64,000 nt of DNA from Rhizobium sp. BT03 (GTDB taxonomy: Bacteria; Pseudomonadota; Alphaproteobacteria; Rhizobiales; Rhizobiaceae): NCBI RefSeq assembly GCF_030053155.1, contig NZ_CP125643.1:124001-188000 (forward strand), given 5' to 3'. The notes below the pieces were generated by a model, which saw nothing but the letters and a program-made list of their open reading frames with translations, was not told the DNA's origin and ran no database searches. Positions 50,202-61,292 of the stretch are shown piece by piece; within the stretch, counting starts at the first letter, position 1; the number at the start of each line of letters is the position of its first letter. The position numbers and the translations under genes are program-made.

Positions 50202-51857
50202 TCAGGCCGCTTGAGCGTTGACGGTCGGCGGCGTCCAATTCCACGGAAGCAACTGCTCCAGCCTGGTAATCGACGTATCAGCGATGCGGGCAAGAACGTC
50301 GGCCAGCCACACCTGCGGATCGATGTCGTTGAGTTTTGCCGTCATAATCAATGTGGCCATGAAGGCCGCACGATCTGCACCGCGGTCTGATCCGGCGAAG
50401 AGCCAGGATTTTCTGCCGAGCGCAAAGCCTCTGAGCGCTCGCTCTGCCGCATTATTCGTCAGGCAAATCCGGCCGTCCTGCAGAAATGATGTGAAGCCAT
50501 CCCAGCGCTTGAGCATGTAGTCGATCGCCTCCGCCACCGGAGAACTGCGTGAGAGCTTTGCCCGCTCGGTTTGAAGCCAGACCTGCAGATCATCGACGAG
50601 TGGCAGACAGTCTCTCCGGCGACGCTCCAGGCGTTGATCGGCCGTAAGCCCGTTGATCTCGCGCTCAATATCGAACAGGCGGTCGATCCGTTTGACGGCT
50701 TCGAGCGCCATAGGCGAGATCGGCGCGGCGTTCTTTCCACGCTTGGCATTTGCGGCAATGTCGGCGAGCACGAAGAACTTACGCCGCGAGTGTGCCCAAC
50801 AAAACGCCTGCCTTAGAGGATTTGGATCGCGATCAACCTTGAACAGCGGATTGTAGCCGCCATAGGCGTCCGCCTGCAGAATGCCGTTGAAGGTCTTCAG
50901 GTGGCGCTCCGGATGCTCCTGCCGTCGGTCCCGCGAGGCATAGTAAAGGGCCGCCGGCGGAGAGAGCCCTCCGAACGGCCGATCGTCCCGGACATAGGTC
51001 CAGATGCGGCCCGTATCGGTCTTTCCCTTGGCCAGGATCGGCACGGTCGTGTCGTCGCCGTGCAGACGTTCGGCAGCAAGGACATGCGCCTCGATCAGGG
51101 AGTGAATGGGCTTCAACGCCGCGGCACATGCTCCAACCTGATCGGCCAGCGTCGACAAGCTGAGGTCGACGCCCTCGCGGGCGTAGCGCTCGCTCTGGCG
51201 ATTGAGCGGCTGGTGCTGGGCGAACTTCTCAAACAGGATCATCGCCAGCAGGTTCGGCCCGGCAAAACCGCGGGGTGTCACATGGAAGGGTGCGGGTGAC
51301 TGCGTGATCTTCTCACACTCGCGGCAGGTGAACTTCTCCCGCACCGTCTGGATGACCTTCCACTGACGCGGGATGACTTCCAAGGTCTCGGTAATGTCTT
51401 CACCAAGCTTCGACAGTTTAACCGATCCACAACAGGCGCAATTCGTGGGAGCGGCGATTACGACGCGCTCACGCGGCAGGTGTTCGGGAAAGGGCTTGCG
51501 TGACGGACGCTTGCGCTCGAAGGCTTTGACGGCTGAAGCTTTGGCTGCGATCTCCGCCGCCAGTTCATCTTCACCGGCGTCCGCTTCCAACTCCTCGAGC
51601 TGCAGTTCCATCTGCTCCAGGAGCCGCGCCTTGCGCTCGGACCGGCTGCCGTAGAGTGCACGGCGAACCTTGTCGATCTCCAGCTTCAGCCGCGCGATCA
51701 GCGCCTCGGAATGCGATACGAGTGCCTTTGCGCTGGCGGCTTCTGCCTTGGCGGTCGCTGCTTCTGCTTCGGCTGCGACACGTCGAGCGCGTTCCTGGGC
51801 CAGCAGTGCAAGCGCACTGGCAAGGTCGTCCGGAAGCTCTTCGGTCGCATTGCTCAT
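50202..51857 (-). CDS. tnpC: IS66 transposase TnpC
   Basis: 551 residues: an N-terminal coiled coil (ERARRVAAEAEAATAKAEAA), a CxxC zinc motif (NCACCGSVK, FTCRECEKI) and the DDE domain (LHGDDTTVPI, ADAYGGYNPL, LTNNAAERALRGFALGRKSW). The catalytic subunit appears intact. Confidence 0.95.
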   Translation of the reverse strand: MSNATEELPDDLASALALLAQERARRVAAEAEAATAKAEAASAKALVSHSEALIARLKLEIDKVRRALYGSRSERKARLLEQMELQLEELEADAGEDELAAEIAAKASAVKAFERKRPSRKPFPEHLPRERVVIAAPTNCACCGSVKLSKLGEDITETLEVIPRQWKVIQTVREKFTCRECEKITQSPAPFHVTPRGFAGPNLLAMILFEKFAQHQPLNRQSERYAREGVDLSLSTLADQVGACAAALKPIHSLIEAHVLAAERLHGDDTTVPILAKGKTDTGRIWTYVRDDRPFGGLSPPAALYYASRDRRQEHPERHLKTFNGILQADAYGGYNPLFKVDRDPNPLRQAFCWAHSRRKFFVLADIAANAKRGKNAAPISPMALEAVKRIDRLFDIEREINGLTADQRLERRRRDCLPLVDDLQVWLQTERAKLSRSSPVAEAIDYMLKRWDGFTSFLQDGRICLTNNAAERALRGFALGRKSWLFAGSDRGADRAAFMATLIMTAKLNDIDPQVWLADVLARIADTSITRLEQLLPWNWTPPTVNAQAA

Positions 51858-51902
51858 GACAGGATGGAATCATATTCGACCCTGTCATTCCAGTGTTTTT
51901 GC

Positions 51903-52250
51903 TTATCCGGCCGACGTCGGCCGCCAGGTCTTTTGCGGCATCCGCCAGTCGATACCTTCCAGCAGATAACCGAGCTGCGCAGGCGTGATCACCACCGTGC
52001 CATCGGCCGCTGATGGCCAGATGAAGCGGCCGCGCTCCAGCTTCTTCGTGAACAGGCAAGCGCCCTGGCCGTCATGCCAGATCACCTTGATCAGACCGCC
52101 ACCGCGGCCGCGGAATACGAACAGGTGTCCACACATCGGGTCGCGCTTCAGCGCCTCCTGCACCATCAACGACAAACCGGGGAAGCCTTTTCGCATATCG
52201 GTGTGGCCTGTCGCCAGCCAGACCTTCACGCCACTCGGAACCGGAATCAT
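51903..52250 (-). CDS. tnpB: IS66 accessory protein TnpB
   Basis: 115 residues from the ATG at 52250 (MIPVPSGVKVWLATGHTDMR), overlapping the tnpA stop by ATGA. The conserved FPGLSLMVQEAL, HLFVFRGRGGGLIKVIWHDG and ERGRFIWP mark it as IS66 Orf2. A fragment of a similar gene lies at 62041. Confidence 0.93.
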   Translation of the reverse strand: MIPVPSGVKVWLATGHTDMRKGFPGLSLMVQEALKRDPMCGHLFVFRGRGGGLIKVIWHDGQGACLFTKKLERGRFIWPSAADGTVVITPAQLGYLLEGIDWRMPQKTWRPTSAG

Positions 52251-52654
52251 CGCAGCCCCAGCACGCAATCGAGAATCCGGCCAAGGGCATCCGTATCGAT
52301 GTCGCTATCCACGCGCACGCGCCGACCCCGTCCAAGCTCGATTGTCACATCGCTACGCTTCCGACGAGGGTGGGATGTGGTGGGCGATTCCGGTTGAACG
52401 GGAGAGACTGTCGAAGCGGCCTCGGATACGATCACCGGCACCAAAGTCGCCGTATCAGACCTTGGCTCGTCGATCCGGCAAAGCTCTTTGCGCCAACGGA
52501 ACAACTGGCTGACATGGATGCCGGCCGCGCGGGCAATCTCGGAGATGACCGCGTCTGGCTCAAAGCACGCAGCGACAAGGCGCTCTTTATCTTCGCGTGA
52601 CCAGCGCCGACGGCGCTCTACAGACGTGATCACCTCAATTGGATGCTTCGTCAT
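52247..52654 (-). CDS. tnpA: IS66 accessory protein TnpA (HTH)
   Basis: 135 residues starting MTKHPIEVITSVERRRRWSR. The HTH is AVISEIARAAGIHVSQLFRW, and the C-terminal part is basic. It probably binds the element ends or controls its expression. Confidence 0.9.
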   Translation of the reverse strand: MTKHPIEVITSVERRRRWSREDKERLVAACFEPDAVISEIARAAGIHVSQLFRWRKELCRIDEPRSDTATLVPVIVSEAASTVSPVQPESPTTSHPRRKRSDVTIELGRGRRVRVDSDIDTDALGRILDCVLGLR

Positions 52655-52732
52655 ATGACTACTCCTAGTGTTACCACTAGGACTGGCAGTCAGAAGCCCT
52701 CTATCGCAAGACGGCCTTCACCGTGGGCTTAC

Positions 52733-53404
52733 GCTCCGACGCGCCAAGAAGATGATTTTCTTTTATCAATGGGCGGGTTGAGGGCAGGTTGATGTGTATT
52801 TGACGGAGAGACCGGCGAACAAAACGTTCCAATCACGACAAACCTGACAAAAGTGGCGGATGCCCGACATTTGCGAGAAATGTCGACGGTTGCGCTGGGG
52901 ACAAGGGAATTAGCATGTAATTCAACCGCGCTCAGGATCGTCCTGTGTCGGATCGTATTGAGCCTGCGGGGTGGAAAGTGGCGTTGCGGTCCTCGCCGCA
53001 AGTGCCTCCGTCAGCTGCGCACTGGTGCTTACCTCGACGGTCAGCTTGCGCGAGACATTGCGTGCAATTGCAGTGCCTTCTTTGCACCGGCCGCCATTGA
53101 TTAGAACCGCCGCATCCGCGGATCAGGCATGGGACACGAACGGCACGATCTGTGGCGATCCAATCGCGGGGCATCTGCCTTGGCAACCGGATAAGTTCAT
53201 CGCCGAGGGCGACGAGACAGCGATCGCCACTTCGCGCTTTTAAAAAAGTCCTATTGAAAGAAGCGACGAACTAGCCACCATCGCAGCGCCAACTTTGTGG
53301 ATGGAATGCCACACGAAGTAACTACGTTCGTTCGTTTGCGCAGACGACGAGCAGCAGGAGACAACAAACGATCTGAAGGTAACAGCGTTGACTTGTTCGC
53401 GAGA
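52733..53404. other. region without a supported gene
   Basis: About 670 bases between IS66 and fdxB. Short frames (for example 52971-53243 plus) have no recognisable motif or ribosome-binding site. Confidence 0.45.
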
Positions 53405-53722
53405 TCACGCAGTAACCTTGTCTGCCGCGACATGGGTCTGACAGTTCTTCGGGCAGACGCGCGCGCAGGCGCCGCAACCAATGCAGCGGCCGGCCTCATC
53501 GACAACCATGATCATACGATTGAGCTCGCCATCGAAGTCTTCCTCCTCGTCGTCGCAGATGCCGAGGATTTCACCCGCTTCACCGACGCCATAGAGGTGC
53601 ATGACTTCGCGAGAGCAGGCTTTGAAGCATCGGCCACAGCCGATGCAGGTTGTAGCATCGATGCAGGTCAGGTACTCCGGCACCCAGCTGGAGCCGTCGC
53701 GCGTGACGAAAGGGCCAGTCAT
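53405..53722 (-). CDS. fdxB: ferredoxin III (FdxB), 2[4Fe-4S], nif-associated
   Basis: 105 residues with CIGCGRCFKACSREVM and CIGCGACARVCPKN, separated by the acidic insert typical of FdxB. Likely an electron donor in nitrogenase reduction or cofactor synthesis. Its ATG overlaps the stop of the preceding small gene (ATGA). It is the last gene of the nifHDK transcription unit as seen here. Confidence 0.93.
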   Translation of the reverse strand: MTGPFVTRDGSSWVPEYLTCIDATTCIGCGRCFKACSREVMHLYGVGEAGEILGICDDEEEDFDGELNRMIMVVDEAGRCIGCGACARVCPKNCQTHVAADKVTA

Positions 53723-53922
53723 CGTGAATTCTCCAATGCAGCGAGCTCTTCCTTCGCAGCGTTCAACTCGGCGAAGGCGTCGAACGTCTCTCCTGCAATG
53801 GTCTTGATTCTAGCCCAATTAATCGGAAGGTCCTCGGCAAGATCGTGCAACTCCATCTTCGCAGCGGCGGCGCGGGACTGCAGCTTGCGGACCTTTTTCA
53901 GCTGCTCCACAATGTCTGACAT
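53719..53922 (-). CDS. CCE_0567/DUF683-type nif-associated small protein
   Basis: 67 residues starting MSDIVEQLKKVRKLQSRAAA, two amphipathic helices forming an antiparallel hairpin (NWARIKTIAGETFDAFAELN). This family regularly follows nifX and precedes fdxB, and its role is unknown. It overlaps fdxB by 4 bases. Confidence 0.85.
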   Translation of the reverse strand: MSDIVEQLKKVRKLQSRAAAAKMELHDLAEDLPINWARIKTIAGETFDAFAELNAAKEELAALENSR

Positions 53923-53946
53923 GATCTCTTTCCTCGAAAATTGATT

Positions 53947-54435
53947 TCATGATGCCCGCGCCACGTCGGGATAGGTTTCGATAACTTCAATAGCGTCATC
54001 GACCATTTTCGTGCCGGTCTCGGCGAGCTTGCCTAGCGTCTCAAAGCCGAACCGGTGGACATCGCGCAGGGTCTTCGACAGAACGACCAACCGTCCAGTC
54101 GTCAAAAGCAAGCGGCCGAAGCCCTCATGGCCGATCGTCATGATCGGCGATGCCAACAGGCCTGTGCACTCTTCGATCACAAGCCCCACGCAACTGTAAA
54201 AGTTCTGTAGCCTCCACAGCACATCAGGATCCGGATCGCCTATGATCGGGATCTTACGGCGCTGCTCCTTGGTGAGGATGAAGTCGGCCAGCAGGTCAGT
54301 GTCCGATTTGCCTTCCCACGCCCCATGGGCATCCTGAGCGCGGATGAGCCTTATCAGGCATCTGAGAAAAGGGGTGGCGAGATCCCCATCTTCGTTGACA
54401 GCAGGGCCATTCGTACTTCCTGTCAATGTACCCAT
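53947..54435 (-). CDS. NifX-associated nitrogen fixation protein (DUF269)
   Basis: 162 residues with LIRLIRAQDAHGAWEGKSD, RKIPIIGDPDPDVLWRLQNF and FGRLLLTTGRLVVLSKTLRD, all characteristic of this nif family usually found right after nifX. It begins 3 bases after the end of the nifE stub. Likely involved in FeMo-co assembly; the exact role is unknown. Confidence 0.88.
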   Translation of the reverse strand: MGTLTGSTNGPAVNEDGDLATPFLRCLIRLIRAQDAHGAWEGKSDTDLLADFILTKEQRRKIPIIGDPDPDVLWRLQNFYSCVGLVIEECTGLLASPIMTIGHEGFGRLLLTTGRLVVLSKTLRDVHRFGFETLGKLAETGTKMVDDAIEVIETYPDVARAS

Positions 54436-54438
54436 TTC

Positions 54439-54783
54439 TTAGTCCTCCTCATCGAAAGGCTTCTTTTCAATGGCGCCTGCTTCGGTCAGCGCCGTGAAGC
54501 TCGTGCGCCAGAGCGTGGGACCTGAAGAAGCCGATCCGCGGTTGTCCCAGGAATTGCCCTCACAGCCGAGAGGCCCATGGATCAGGTGCGCGACGTCGGT
54601 GATCGGCTGCAGCACGATCTTGGCGCCATCGAAAGCGCATCCGCCGGCTGCCGCCCCGGGGATCAGCGGCTTCGAACAGCCGTTTTTGCGCGCCTTGGAA
54701 TCCTTGCTGCGGTTCTTCTCGCAGGCAGGCTCGTCAAAGACATCCTGGACTTTAGCATTGAGCAAGGGCATTGCGGTCTCCAA
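54439..54783 (-). pseudogene. nifE: nifE 5' part fused to a foreign short tail (nifE-nifN-nifX deletion)
   Basis: The first about 97 residues are NifE-like (DVFDEPACEKNRSKD, PGAAAGGCAFDGAKIVLQPI, HGPLGCEGNSWDNRG), then RTSFT joins ALTEAGAIEKKPFDEED and a stop. The tail does not look like NifE and may be the end of nifX, since the NifX-associated gene follows at once. Most of nifE, all of nifN and most of nifX would then have been removed by one deletion. FeMo-co scaffold function must come from another locus. Confidence 0.82.
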
Positions 54784-54794
54784 GTTCAGATGAA

Positions 54795-54822
54795 GGCGGC
54801 CGGCCTCACAAGGCCGACCGCC
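54795..54822 (-). terminator. hairpin after nifK
   Basis: A 12-base stem with one mismatch, GGCGGCCGGCCT / AGGCCGACCGCC, around CACA, 8 bases past the nifK stop. No T-run follows on the transcribed strand, so it may stabilise nifHDK mRNA and not terminate it. Confidence 0.55.
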
Positions 54823-54829
54823 GCCGCTC

Positions 54830-56371
54830 CTAGCGGGTCAGGTCGTAAGAATAGTCCGTCACACCCGGCTCGCTCGTCTCGCGATCGAGCTTGTCGAAGA
54901 TCTTGTCGAGGATCGTCGTCAGGACGCGCAGGCCGCCCTGGTAGCCCATGAGCGGGAAACGGTGGTGATGGTGCCGGTCGAATATCGGAAAGGTCAGCCG
55001 GATCAATGGGGTGCCGGTGTCGCGCTCGAGATACTTGCCATAGGAATTGCCGATCATAAGATCAACCGGCTCGGTAAAGAGCAGCGAGCGCAACGCCCAC
55101 AGGTCCTTGCCCGCCCAGACCTGGGCATCCTTGCCGAAGGGCGAGGATGCGAGCAACGCCTTCATCTCGGCTTCCCAGGCCGACGTGCCGTTGGTAGCAA
55201 GGCAGTGGGTCGGCTCACCGCCGGTTTCCAAGACGAACCGGGCAACGGCGTAGACGAAGTCAGGATCGCCGTAGATCGCGTATTTCTTCCCGTGCAGCCA
55301 GGCTTGGCTATCTGCCATAGCGTCGACGAGACGGCCGCGTTCCAGGCCGATTGCCGGAGGAATTTCCTTGCCGGTAATCTCCGAGACCTTCATCAGGAAT
55401 TCGTCGGTCGCCTGAACACCCAGCGGATAATGGAACGAAGCCGTAACCTGACCGACCTCCTTGCAATATTCCAGCGTTTTGCGCGTGTTATAGTGCTGCA
55501 GCGACAGGGTCGCTTCGGCATTCAACGCCGTTTTCAAGTCCTCGATCTTCGTGCCGCCGTCATACATGCGGTACGTACCGTCAGACGGCGTGTCGAACTG
55601 GTCGGAGGCATCCTGGATGAAGATGTAGGATACGCCCATCATGTCGAGCAGGCGCTTCAGTTCGCGGTTGTTGCCGACGCAGAAGCCGTCGAAGCCGGGA
55701 ATGATGTTGATGGCTTGAGCAACCTCCTTCCGCTCGTTGCCTTTCCAGAAGTTCTCCAGAATGCCCTTGATCATGCCGTCATAGCCATCGACGTGGCTGC
55801 CGACGAAGGCAGGCGTGTGGGCGAAAGGAACATCGAAGTCGTGCGGGACCGACCCTTCGTTCTTTGCGTTTTCGATGAAGCCGTGGAGGTCGTCTCCAAT
55901 GACTTCGGCCATGCAGGTGGTCGAGACGGCGATCATCTTCGGATCGTAGAGCTTGTATGTATTGGCGAGCCCGTCGACCATGTTCTTCAACCCGCCGAAC
56001 ACTGCCGCGTCCTCCGTCATCGAGGACGAGACCGCCGATGAAGGCTCCTTGAAGTGACGCGACAGATGCGAACGGTAATAAGCGACGCAGCCCTGGCTGC
56101 CATGGACGAAGGACATCGTTTGCTCAAAGCCTGCGGCTGCGAAGACGGCACCGAGCGGCTGGCAGGCTTTGGCCGGGTTCACGACCAGGGCTTCGCGGCC
56201 CAGGTTCTTTTCGCGATACTCCCAGGTCTTCGTGAAGTCGTTTTGATCGGCAACGACCTGATCCGGGTGGGGGCATTCGAAATTGGCTTTCTTCTCGGCG
56301 AGCATCTGCCTGTATTCCGGCTCGCGGAACAGGGGAGCATGGTCGAGAACTTTTTCCGCCGACTGCGGCAT
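54830..56371 (-). CDS. nifK: nitrogenase MoFe protein beta chain NifK
   Basis: 513 residues from the ATG at 56371 ([20 protein letters not shown]). P-cluster cysteines are visible in [24 protein letters not shown] and [12 protein letters not shown]. It forms the alpha2-beta2 tetramer with NifD. It is the third gene of nifHDK, separated from nifD by a 13-bp hairpin. Confidence 0.97.
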   Translation of the reverse strand: MPQSAEKVLDHAPLFREPEYRQMLAEKKANFECPHPDQVVADQNDFTKTWEYREKNLGREALVVNPAKACQPLGAVFAAAGFEQTMSFVHGSQGCVAYYRSHLSRHFKEPSSAVSSSMTEDAAVFGGLKNMVDGLANTYKLYDPKMIAVSTTCMAEVIGDDLHGFIENAKNEGSVPHDFDVPFAHTPAFVGSHVDGYDGMIKGILENFWKGNERKEVAQAINIIPGFDGFCVGNNRELKRLLDMMGVSYIFIQDASDQFDTPSDGTYRMYDGGTKIEDLKTALNAEATLSLQHYNTRKTLEYCKEVGQVTASFHYPLGVQATDEFLMKVSEITGKEIPPAIGLERGRLVDAMADSQAWLHGKKYAIYGDPDFVYAVARFVLETGGEPTHCLATNGTSAWEAEMKALLASSPFGKDAQVWAGKDLWALRSLLFTEPVDLMIGNSYGKYLERDTGTPLIRLTFPIFDRHHHHRFPLMGYQGGLRVLTTILDKIFDKLDRETSEPGVTDYSYDLTR

Positions 56372-56456
56372 AGTAAGCACCTTTCTTTTCATCGCGCCGC
56401 ACCGGTGGCGGCAATGGGATGTCATCTGTCACGAGTGCGGATCAAGTCCGATGGGA

Positions 56457-56495
56457 AGAGCCTGGCCTGCCCCTTCCCAAGACAGGCCAGGCTCT
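56457..56495 (-). terminator. hairpin between nifD and nifK
   Basis: A 13-bp perfect stem AGAGCCTGGCCTG / CAGGCCAGGCTCT beginning at the nifD stop codon. Without a T-run it is more likely to protect or pace the nifHD mRNA than to terminate it. Confidence 0.6.
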
Positions 56496-57997
56496 CATTC
56501 GGCCGCAACCGCCTCAGCTGGCGCGGCCTCTTTTTTCCAGGGGACGTCGTAGAGATCCCACACCGGATTATTGATGGCCAGATCCATGTCGCGGGCGAAT
56601 ATGGCGAAGCCGTCATAGCCGTGATACGGGCCGGAATAATCCCAGGAGTGCATCTGGCGGAAGGGGATGCCCATCTTCTGCACCGGATACTTCTCTTTAA
56701 TGCCGGACCCAACAAGGTCGGGGCGGATGCCTTCGATGAACTTTTCCAGCTCGTAACCGGTCACGTCGTCATAGATCAGCGTACCCTTGTTCACATAATG
56801 GCCGGTGCGCTGATAGTCGTCGTTGTGGGCGAACTCGTAGCCGGTGCCGACGATCCGCATGCCGAGGTCCTCATAGGCCGTGATGACGTGGCGAGGACGC
56901 AGGCCGCCGACATAGAGCATCACCGTCTTGCCTTCGAGGCGCGGCCGGTACTTATCGACGACAGCATCGACCAGGGGCCGGTACTTGGTGATGACAGCCT
57001 CGGTCTTGTCGACGATTTCCGGACCGAAGTGCTTGGCTATTTCGCGCAGGGAGGTTTCGATCTGGGACGGACCAAAGAAATTGTATTCCATCCACGGGAT
57101 GCCGTATTTTTCCTCCATGTGCCGACAGATGTAGTTCATCGAGCGGTAGCAGTGGATGAGGTTCAGCTTGGCCTTTGGCGCGCGCTCGACCTCAGCGAGC
57201 GTGGCATCACCCGACCAGTTGCCGACCACGCGCAGCCCCACCTCCTCCAATAGAATGCGCGTAGCCCACGCGTCGCCACCGATATTGTAGTCGCCGACGA
57301 CGTTGACATCGTAAGGGCCGGTCTCAAACTCGACTTCGTTCTTGTCGAAAACCCAGTCACGGATGGCGTCGTTGGCGATGTGGTGGCCGAGCGATTGCGA
57401 GACGCCGCGGAAGCCCTCGCAGCGTACCGGCACGATCGTCTTTTCGTGCTCCTTGGCCTTCTTGCGCGACACCGCCTCAATGTCGTCGCCAATCAGCCCG
57501 ATCGGGCATTCCGACTGCACGCTGATGCCGTTGTTGAGGGGGAAAAGCTCCTCGATCTCGTCGATGACCTGTTCAAGCTTCTTGTCGCCGCCGAACACGA
57601 TGTCCTTTTCCTGGAAGTCTGAGGTGAACTGCAGCGTCACGAACGTGTCGATGCCCGTCAGGCCGACGTAGTAGTTGCGGCGTTGCGACCAGGAATAATG
57701 ACCGCAACCGACCGGCCCGTGCGAGATGTGGACCATGTCCTTGACCGGCCCCCATACCACGCCTTTGGAACCGGCATAGGCGCAGCCGCGGATCGTCATC
57801 ACGCCCGGAATGGACTTGATGTTCGATTTGACGTCGCATTCGGAAAGGGCCTTCGGCTCATCGCCAGGCTCGTCGCCGCTCGTTGCGACGCTGAGGTGCT
57901 TCTTGCGGCGCTTCGCCGCCTTGTCTGGATATTGCGCTAATACTTCCGCAATGAGCTGTTCATGCAAAACGCTGTCATTCTCGTAATCAAGGCTCAT
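56495..57997 (-). CDS. nifD: nitrogenase MoFe protein alpha chain NifD
   Basis: 500 residues from [16 protein letters not shown]-cluster cysteines are in [22 protein letters not shown] and [11 protein letters not shown]. The FeMo-co ligand cysteine is in [16 protein letters not shown] and the histidine in [15 protein letters not shown]. The first 66 codons are shared with the stub at 14334. Confidence 0.97.
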   Translation of the reverse strand: MSLDYENDSVLHEQLIAEVLAQYPDKAAKRRKKHLSVATSGDEPGDEPKALSECDVKSNIKSIPGVMTIRGCAYAGSKGVVWGPVKDMVHISHGPVGCGHYSWSQRRNYYVGLTGIDTFVTLQFTSDFQEKDIVFGGDKKLEQVIDEIEELFPLNNGISVQSECPIGLIGDDIEAVSRKKAKEHEKTIVPVRCEGFRGVSQSLGHHIANDAIRDWVFDKNEVEFETGPYDVNVVGDYNIGGDAWATRILLEEVGLRVVGNWSGDATLAEVERAPKAKLNLIHCYRSMNYICRHMEEKYGIPWMEYNFFGPSQIETSLREIAKHFGPEIVDKTEAVITKYRPLVDAVVDKYRPRLEGKTVMLYVGGLRPRHVITAYEDLGMRIVGTGYEFAHNDDYQRTGHYVNKGTLIYDDVTGYELEKFIEGIRPDLVGSGIKEKYPVQKMGIPFRQMHSWDYSGPYHGYDGFAIFARDMDLAINNPVWDLYDVPWKKEAAPAEAVAAE

Positions 57998-58059
57998 GGG
58001 CCCCTGCCCCCTTTCAAGGTTCGGGTTAGGTCGTCGTCGCCGAAGCGGCTTTCTTGGAA

Positions 58060-58089
58060 GGACGCGCTGGCGCAAGGGCCAGCGCGTCC
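58060..58089 (-). terminator. hairpin after nifH (copy 2)
   Basis: The same 12-bp stem as at 14242-14271, in the nifH-nifD spacer. It may explain the higher yield of nifH mRNA over nifDK usual in diazotrophs. Confidence 0.6.
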
Positions 58090-58104
58090 TGTCGACAGCG
58101 GCAG

Positions 58105-59220
<1,116 letters not shown>

Positions 59221-59248
59221 TCACTTGCACCGCTAGAGCAAATCCTGC

Positions 59249-60192
59249 TCAATCTGGGTCATATCCAGCGGCCTTAAGGTAGTTTGCGCATTCTGCCGCA
59301 GTGAAGCGCGGTATCAAGGCCCCGACCGCATCCCATAGAGCATCGATCTTTCGCTCGGCTCGGCCTCGCAACATGGCTTTCAGCTTCGAGAATGCGTTCT
59401 CGATTGGATTGAAGTCCGGACTATAGGGCGGCAGGAACATGAGCTTGGCGCCGGCACGTTCGATGGCATCGCGGACACCGGCTATCTTGTGTGCAGGCAG
59501 GTTATCCATAATGACGACGTCGCCGATCTCCAGGGGCGGCACCAGCACCTGTTCGACATACGCAAGGAAGACGTTGCCGTTCATCGCGCCATCGTAGACG
59601 AATGGGGCGGTCATTCCGCTGAGGCGCAACGCACCGGTGAAAGTCGTTGTTTTCCAATGGCCGTGCGGCACGCCGGCACGGCAAACGCTCACCTCGCAAT
59701 GCACGTCCGCGCAGACGTGACATCTTGGTCGAGAGGCCGGTTTCGTCGATGAAGATCAGTTTCTCCGGATCGAGGTCCAATTGACCATCGAACCAGGCGC
59801 GCCGGCGCTTCAGGACGTCCGGTCGGTCCTGCTCCAGTGCGTGTGCGGTCTTTTTTTAAAGGTCCACCCACGGCCTCGAAGCCAGGCGCCAAGTGCGCTG
59901 CGGCTGATCTTCACCTGCCGCTCGACGGACAAGCGCTCAACCATCTCATCGAGCGTCACATCCCTACGCTCGTTGATCAACGCGACAACGAATTCCTCGT
60001 GTGCATCCACTGCCGAAGGTCGTCTCCAGCTCTGTGGCAGAGCAGTTAACTCACCCTCTTTCGCTCTTCAATCCAGCGGATCGCCGTCGAAATCCCAACT
60101 CCGAAACGAGCCGCAGCCTGTCGAGCCGACATGCCCGCCGCAGACGCTTTCAAAACCCGTATTAGGAGATCATCGCTCAGGGCCTGTCCCAT
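59249..60192 (-). pseudogene. IS630-family transposase, several frameshifts
   Basis: Starts MGQALSDDLLIRVLKASAAG (HTH region), changes frame to DAHEEFVVALINERRDVTLD and GAWLRGRGWTFKKRPHTHW. It changes again to [20 protein letters not shown], then [20 protein letters not shown] and [20 protein letters not shown]. The DDE residues survive but in at least three frames. The element lies just upstream of the NifA site of nifHDK and leaves the promoter intact. Confidence 0.85.
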
Positions 60193-60489
60193 CATCCACT
60201 TCTCCGCTGTGGATGTTGAATCAGCTTCGGTCGCTCTCGTCACCTCACAATCGATTCATCAATCGCAGGACATGTCTAGGTCGACCGCGCGCCAGCGCGA
60301 CCGCGACCATCAGCAGGACAAAGAGCTTTGAAAACAGGAGACAATCGCACATCCCTGTAGCCAAGAGAGAAATGGCGTATCGCACGGGAGACGCTGCGAG
60401 CGCCCAGGTGATAGAGCTTCGCCTTGTGGCTGAACAAGCCAACTTCGATCGCGCAGGCCCGCCGCGCCCGACAGCTGGCCAAAAACAGC

Positions 60490-60882
60490 GCCAGGAGCTA
60501 CGACTGGGGCCACGCACGTGAGTATGTCGAGGGCATGTCGCGCATGCTGCAGCAGGACAAACCGGATGGCCACGTCTTGGCGACCGGCGAGACGACGAGT
60601 GTCGGCCAATTTCTCGAGCGGGCTTTTGCCGACGTGAACATTACTTTGGAATGGAAGGCGTCCGGCGTAGACTGGCTACGACTCCGCGTCCGGTGCCTGC
60701 CTTGTTGAAGTCGATCCTCGATACCTCCGCCCGACGGAAGTTGATCTTCTGCCGGTGATCCGACCAAGGCCCGCCAGAAGCTGGGCTGGCAACACAAGGC
60801 CCCGGTTCAGGAGCTCGTCGCCGAGATGGTGCGCGAGGATGTCAAGCACTGGAAGGCCCTGAACAGCCGGGAAGAGCTCTGA
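60490..60882 (+). pseudogene. noeL: GDP-mannose 4,6-dehydratase C-terminal remnant (noeL-like)
   Basis: Reads YDWGHAREYVEGMSRMLQQD and GHVLATGETTSVGQFLERAF, then after a slip GACLVEVDPRYLRPTEVDLL, then GDPTKARQKLGWQHKAPVQE to a TGA at 60880. This is the C-terminal half of Gmd, with two frame breaks and no N-terminal Rossmann domain. Confidence 0.8.
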
Positions 60883-60970
60883 GTGTACGACTTGTCCAAC
60901 AAGAAGATCTGGGTTGTCGGCCATCGCAGTATGGTCGGCAGTGCGCTTGTGCGCAGGCTCCGATGCCGTG
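60883..60970 (+). pseudogene. nolK: GDP-fucose synthase N-terminal remnant (nolK-like)
   Basis: Directly after the noeL remnant a GTG opens VYDLSNKKIWVVGHRSMVGS ALVRRL, the NADP-binding start of NolK/Fcl. Similarity ends after about 28 codons. The gmd-fcl order of fucose operons is preserved. Confidence 0.75.
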
Positions 60971-61039
60971 CTCTGCGGCAGTGGCGTCAGTTAGCGGGTC
61001 GAACGAGGAGCGCGGATCGTGAACCCGCGAGCGCGCAAA

Positions 61040-61289
61040 AATACGGCATTAGCCGATGATGTTCATACTTCCACCAGGTGCCCGGATTGCGGTACCGAGG
61101 CTTCGGGGCATATGTTCCTGATGGTCCTGCTTGTCTCGAATATCTCACGCTTGACGTCTAAGCGTTCGCAGATCGAAAGGTGCGGGATGTGTCATCGTGT
61201 GGGTCGGTCCGTCATCGAGGGTTAAATAGACGCACCGATCACTGGGCCGCCACCGTCTCTTCGGATAACTTCAGCTATGGGACCATGCT
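61040..61289 (-). pseudogene. nodB: nodB remnant directly after nodA
   Basis: An ATG overlapping the nodA stop (CTATGA) opens [15 protein letters not shown]. After a frame slip CVYLTLDDGPTHTMTHP follows, joining the deacetylase DDGP motif to the NHTMTHP motif with the part between deleted. Then REIFETSRTIRNICPEASV and, in another frame, AIRAPGG match the RxxRAPYG region. The order agrees with NodB. It is not functional. Confidence 0.75.
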
Positions 61290-61292
61290 CTT

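Larger units (their letters stand above)
50177..52732 (-). mobile_element. IS66-family element, complete, with 8-bp target duplication
   Basis: Ends GTAAGGCTCCGGTGAAGGCC (50177) and the inverted GTAAGCCCACGGTGAAGGCC (to 52732). The 8-base duplication GCTCCGAC stands at 50169-50176 and 52733-52740. It contains tnpA, tnpB and tnpC, all open, so it may be active. Size is 2556 bp. Confidence 0.95.

Noticed and set aside
54962..57253. Two long plus-strand frames opposite nifK and nifD
   Set aside because: Antisense shadows of nitrogenase genes.
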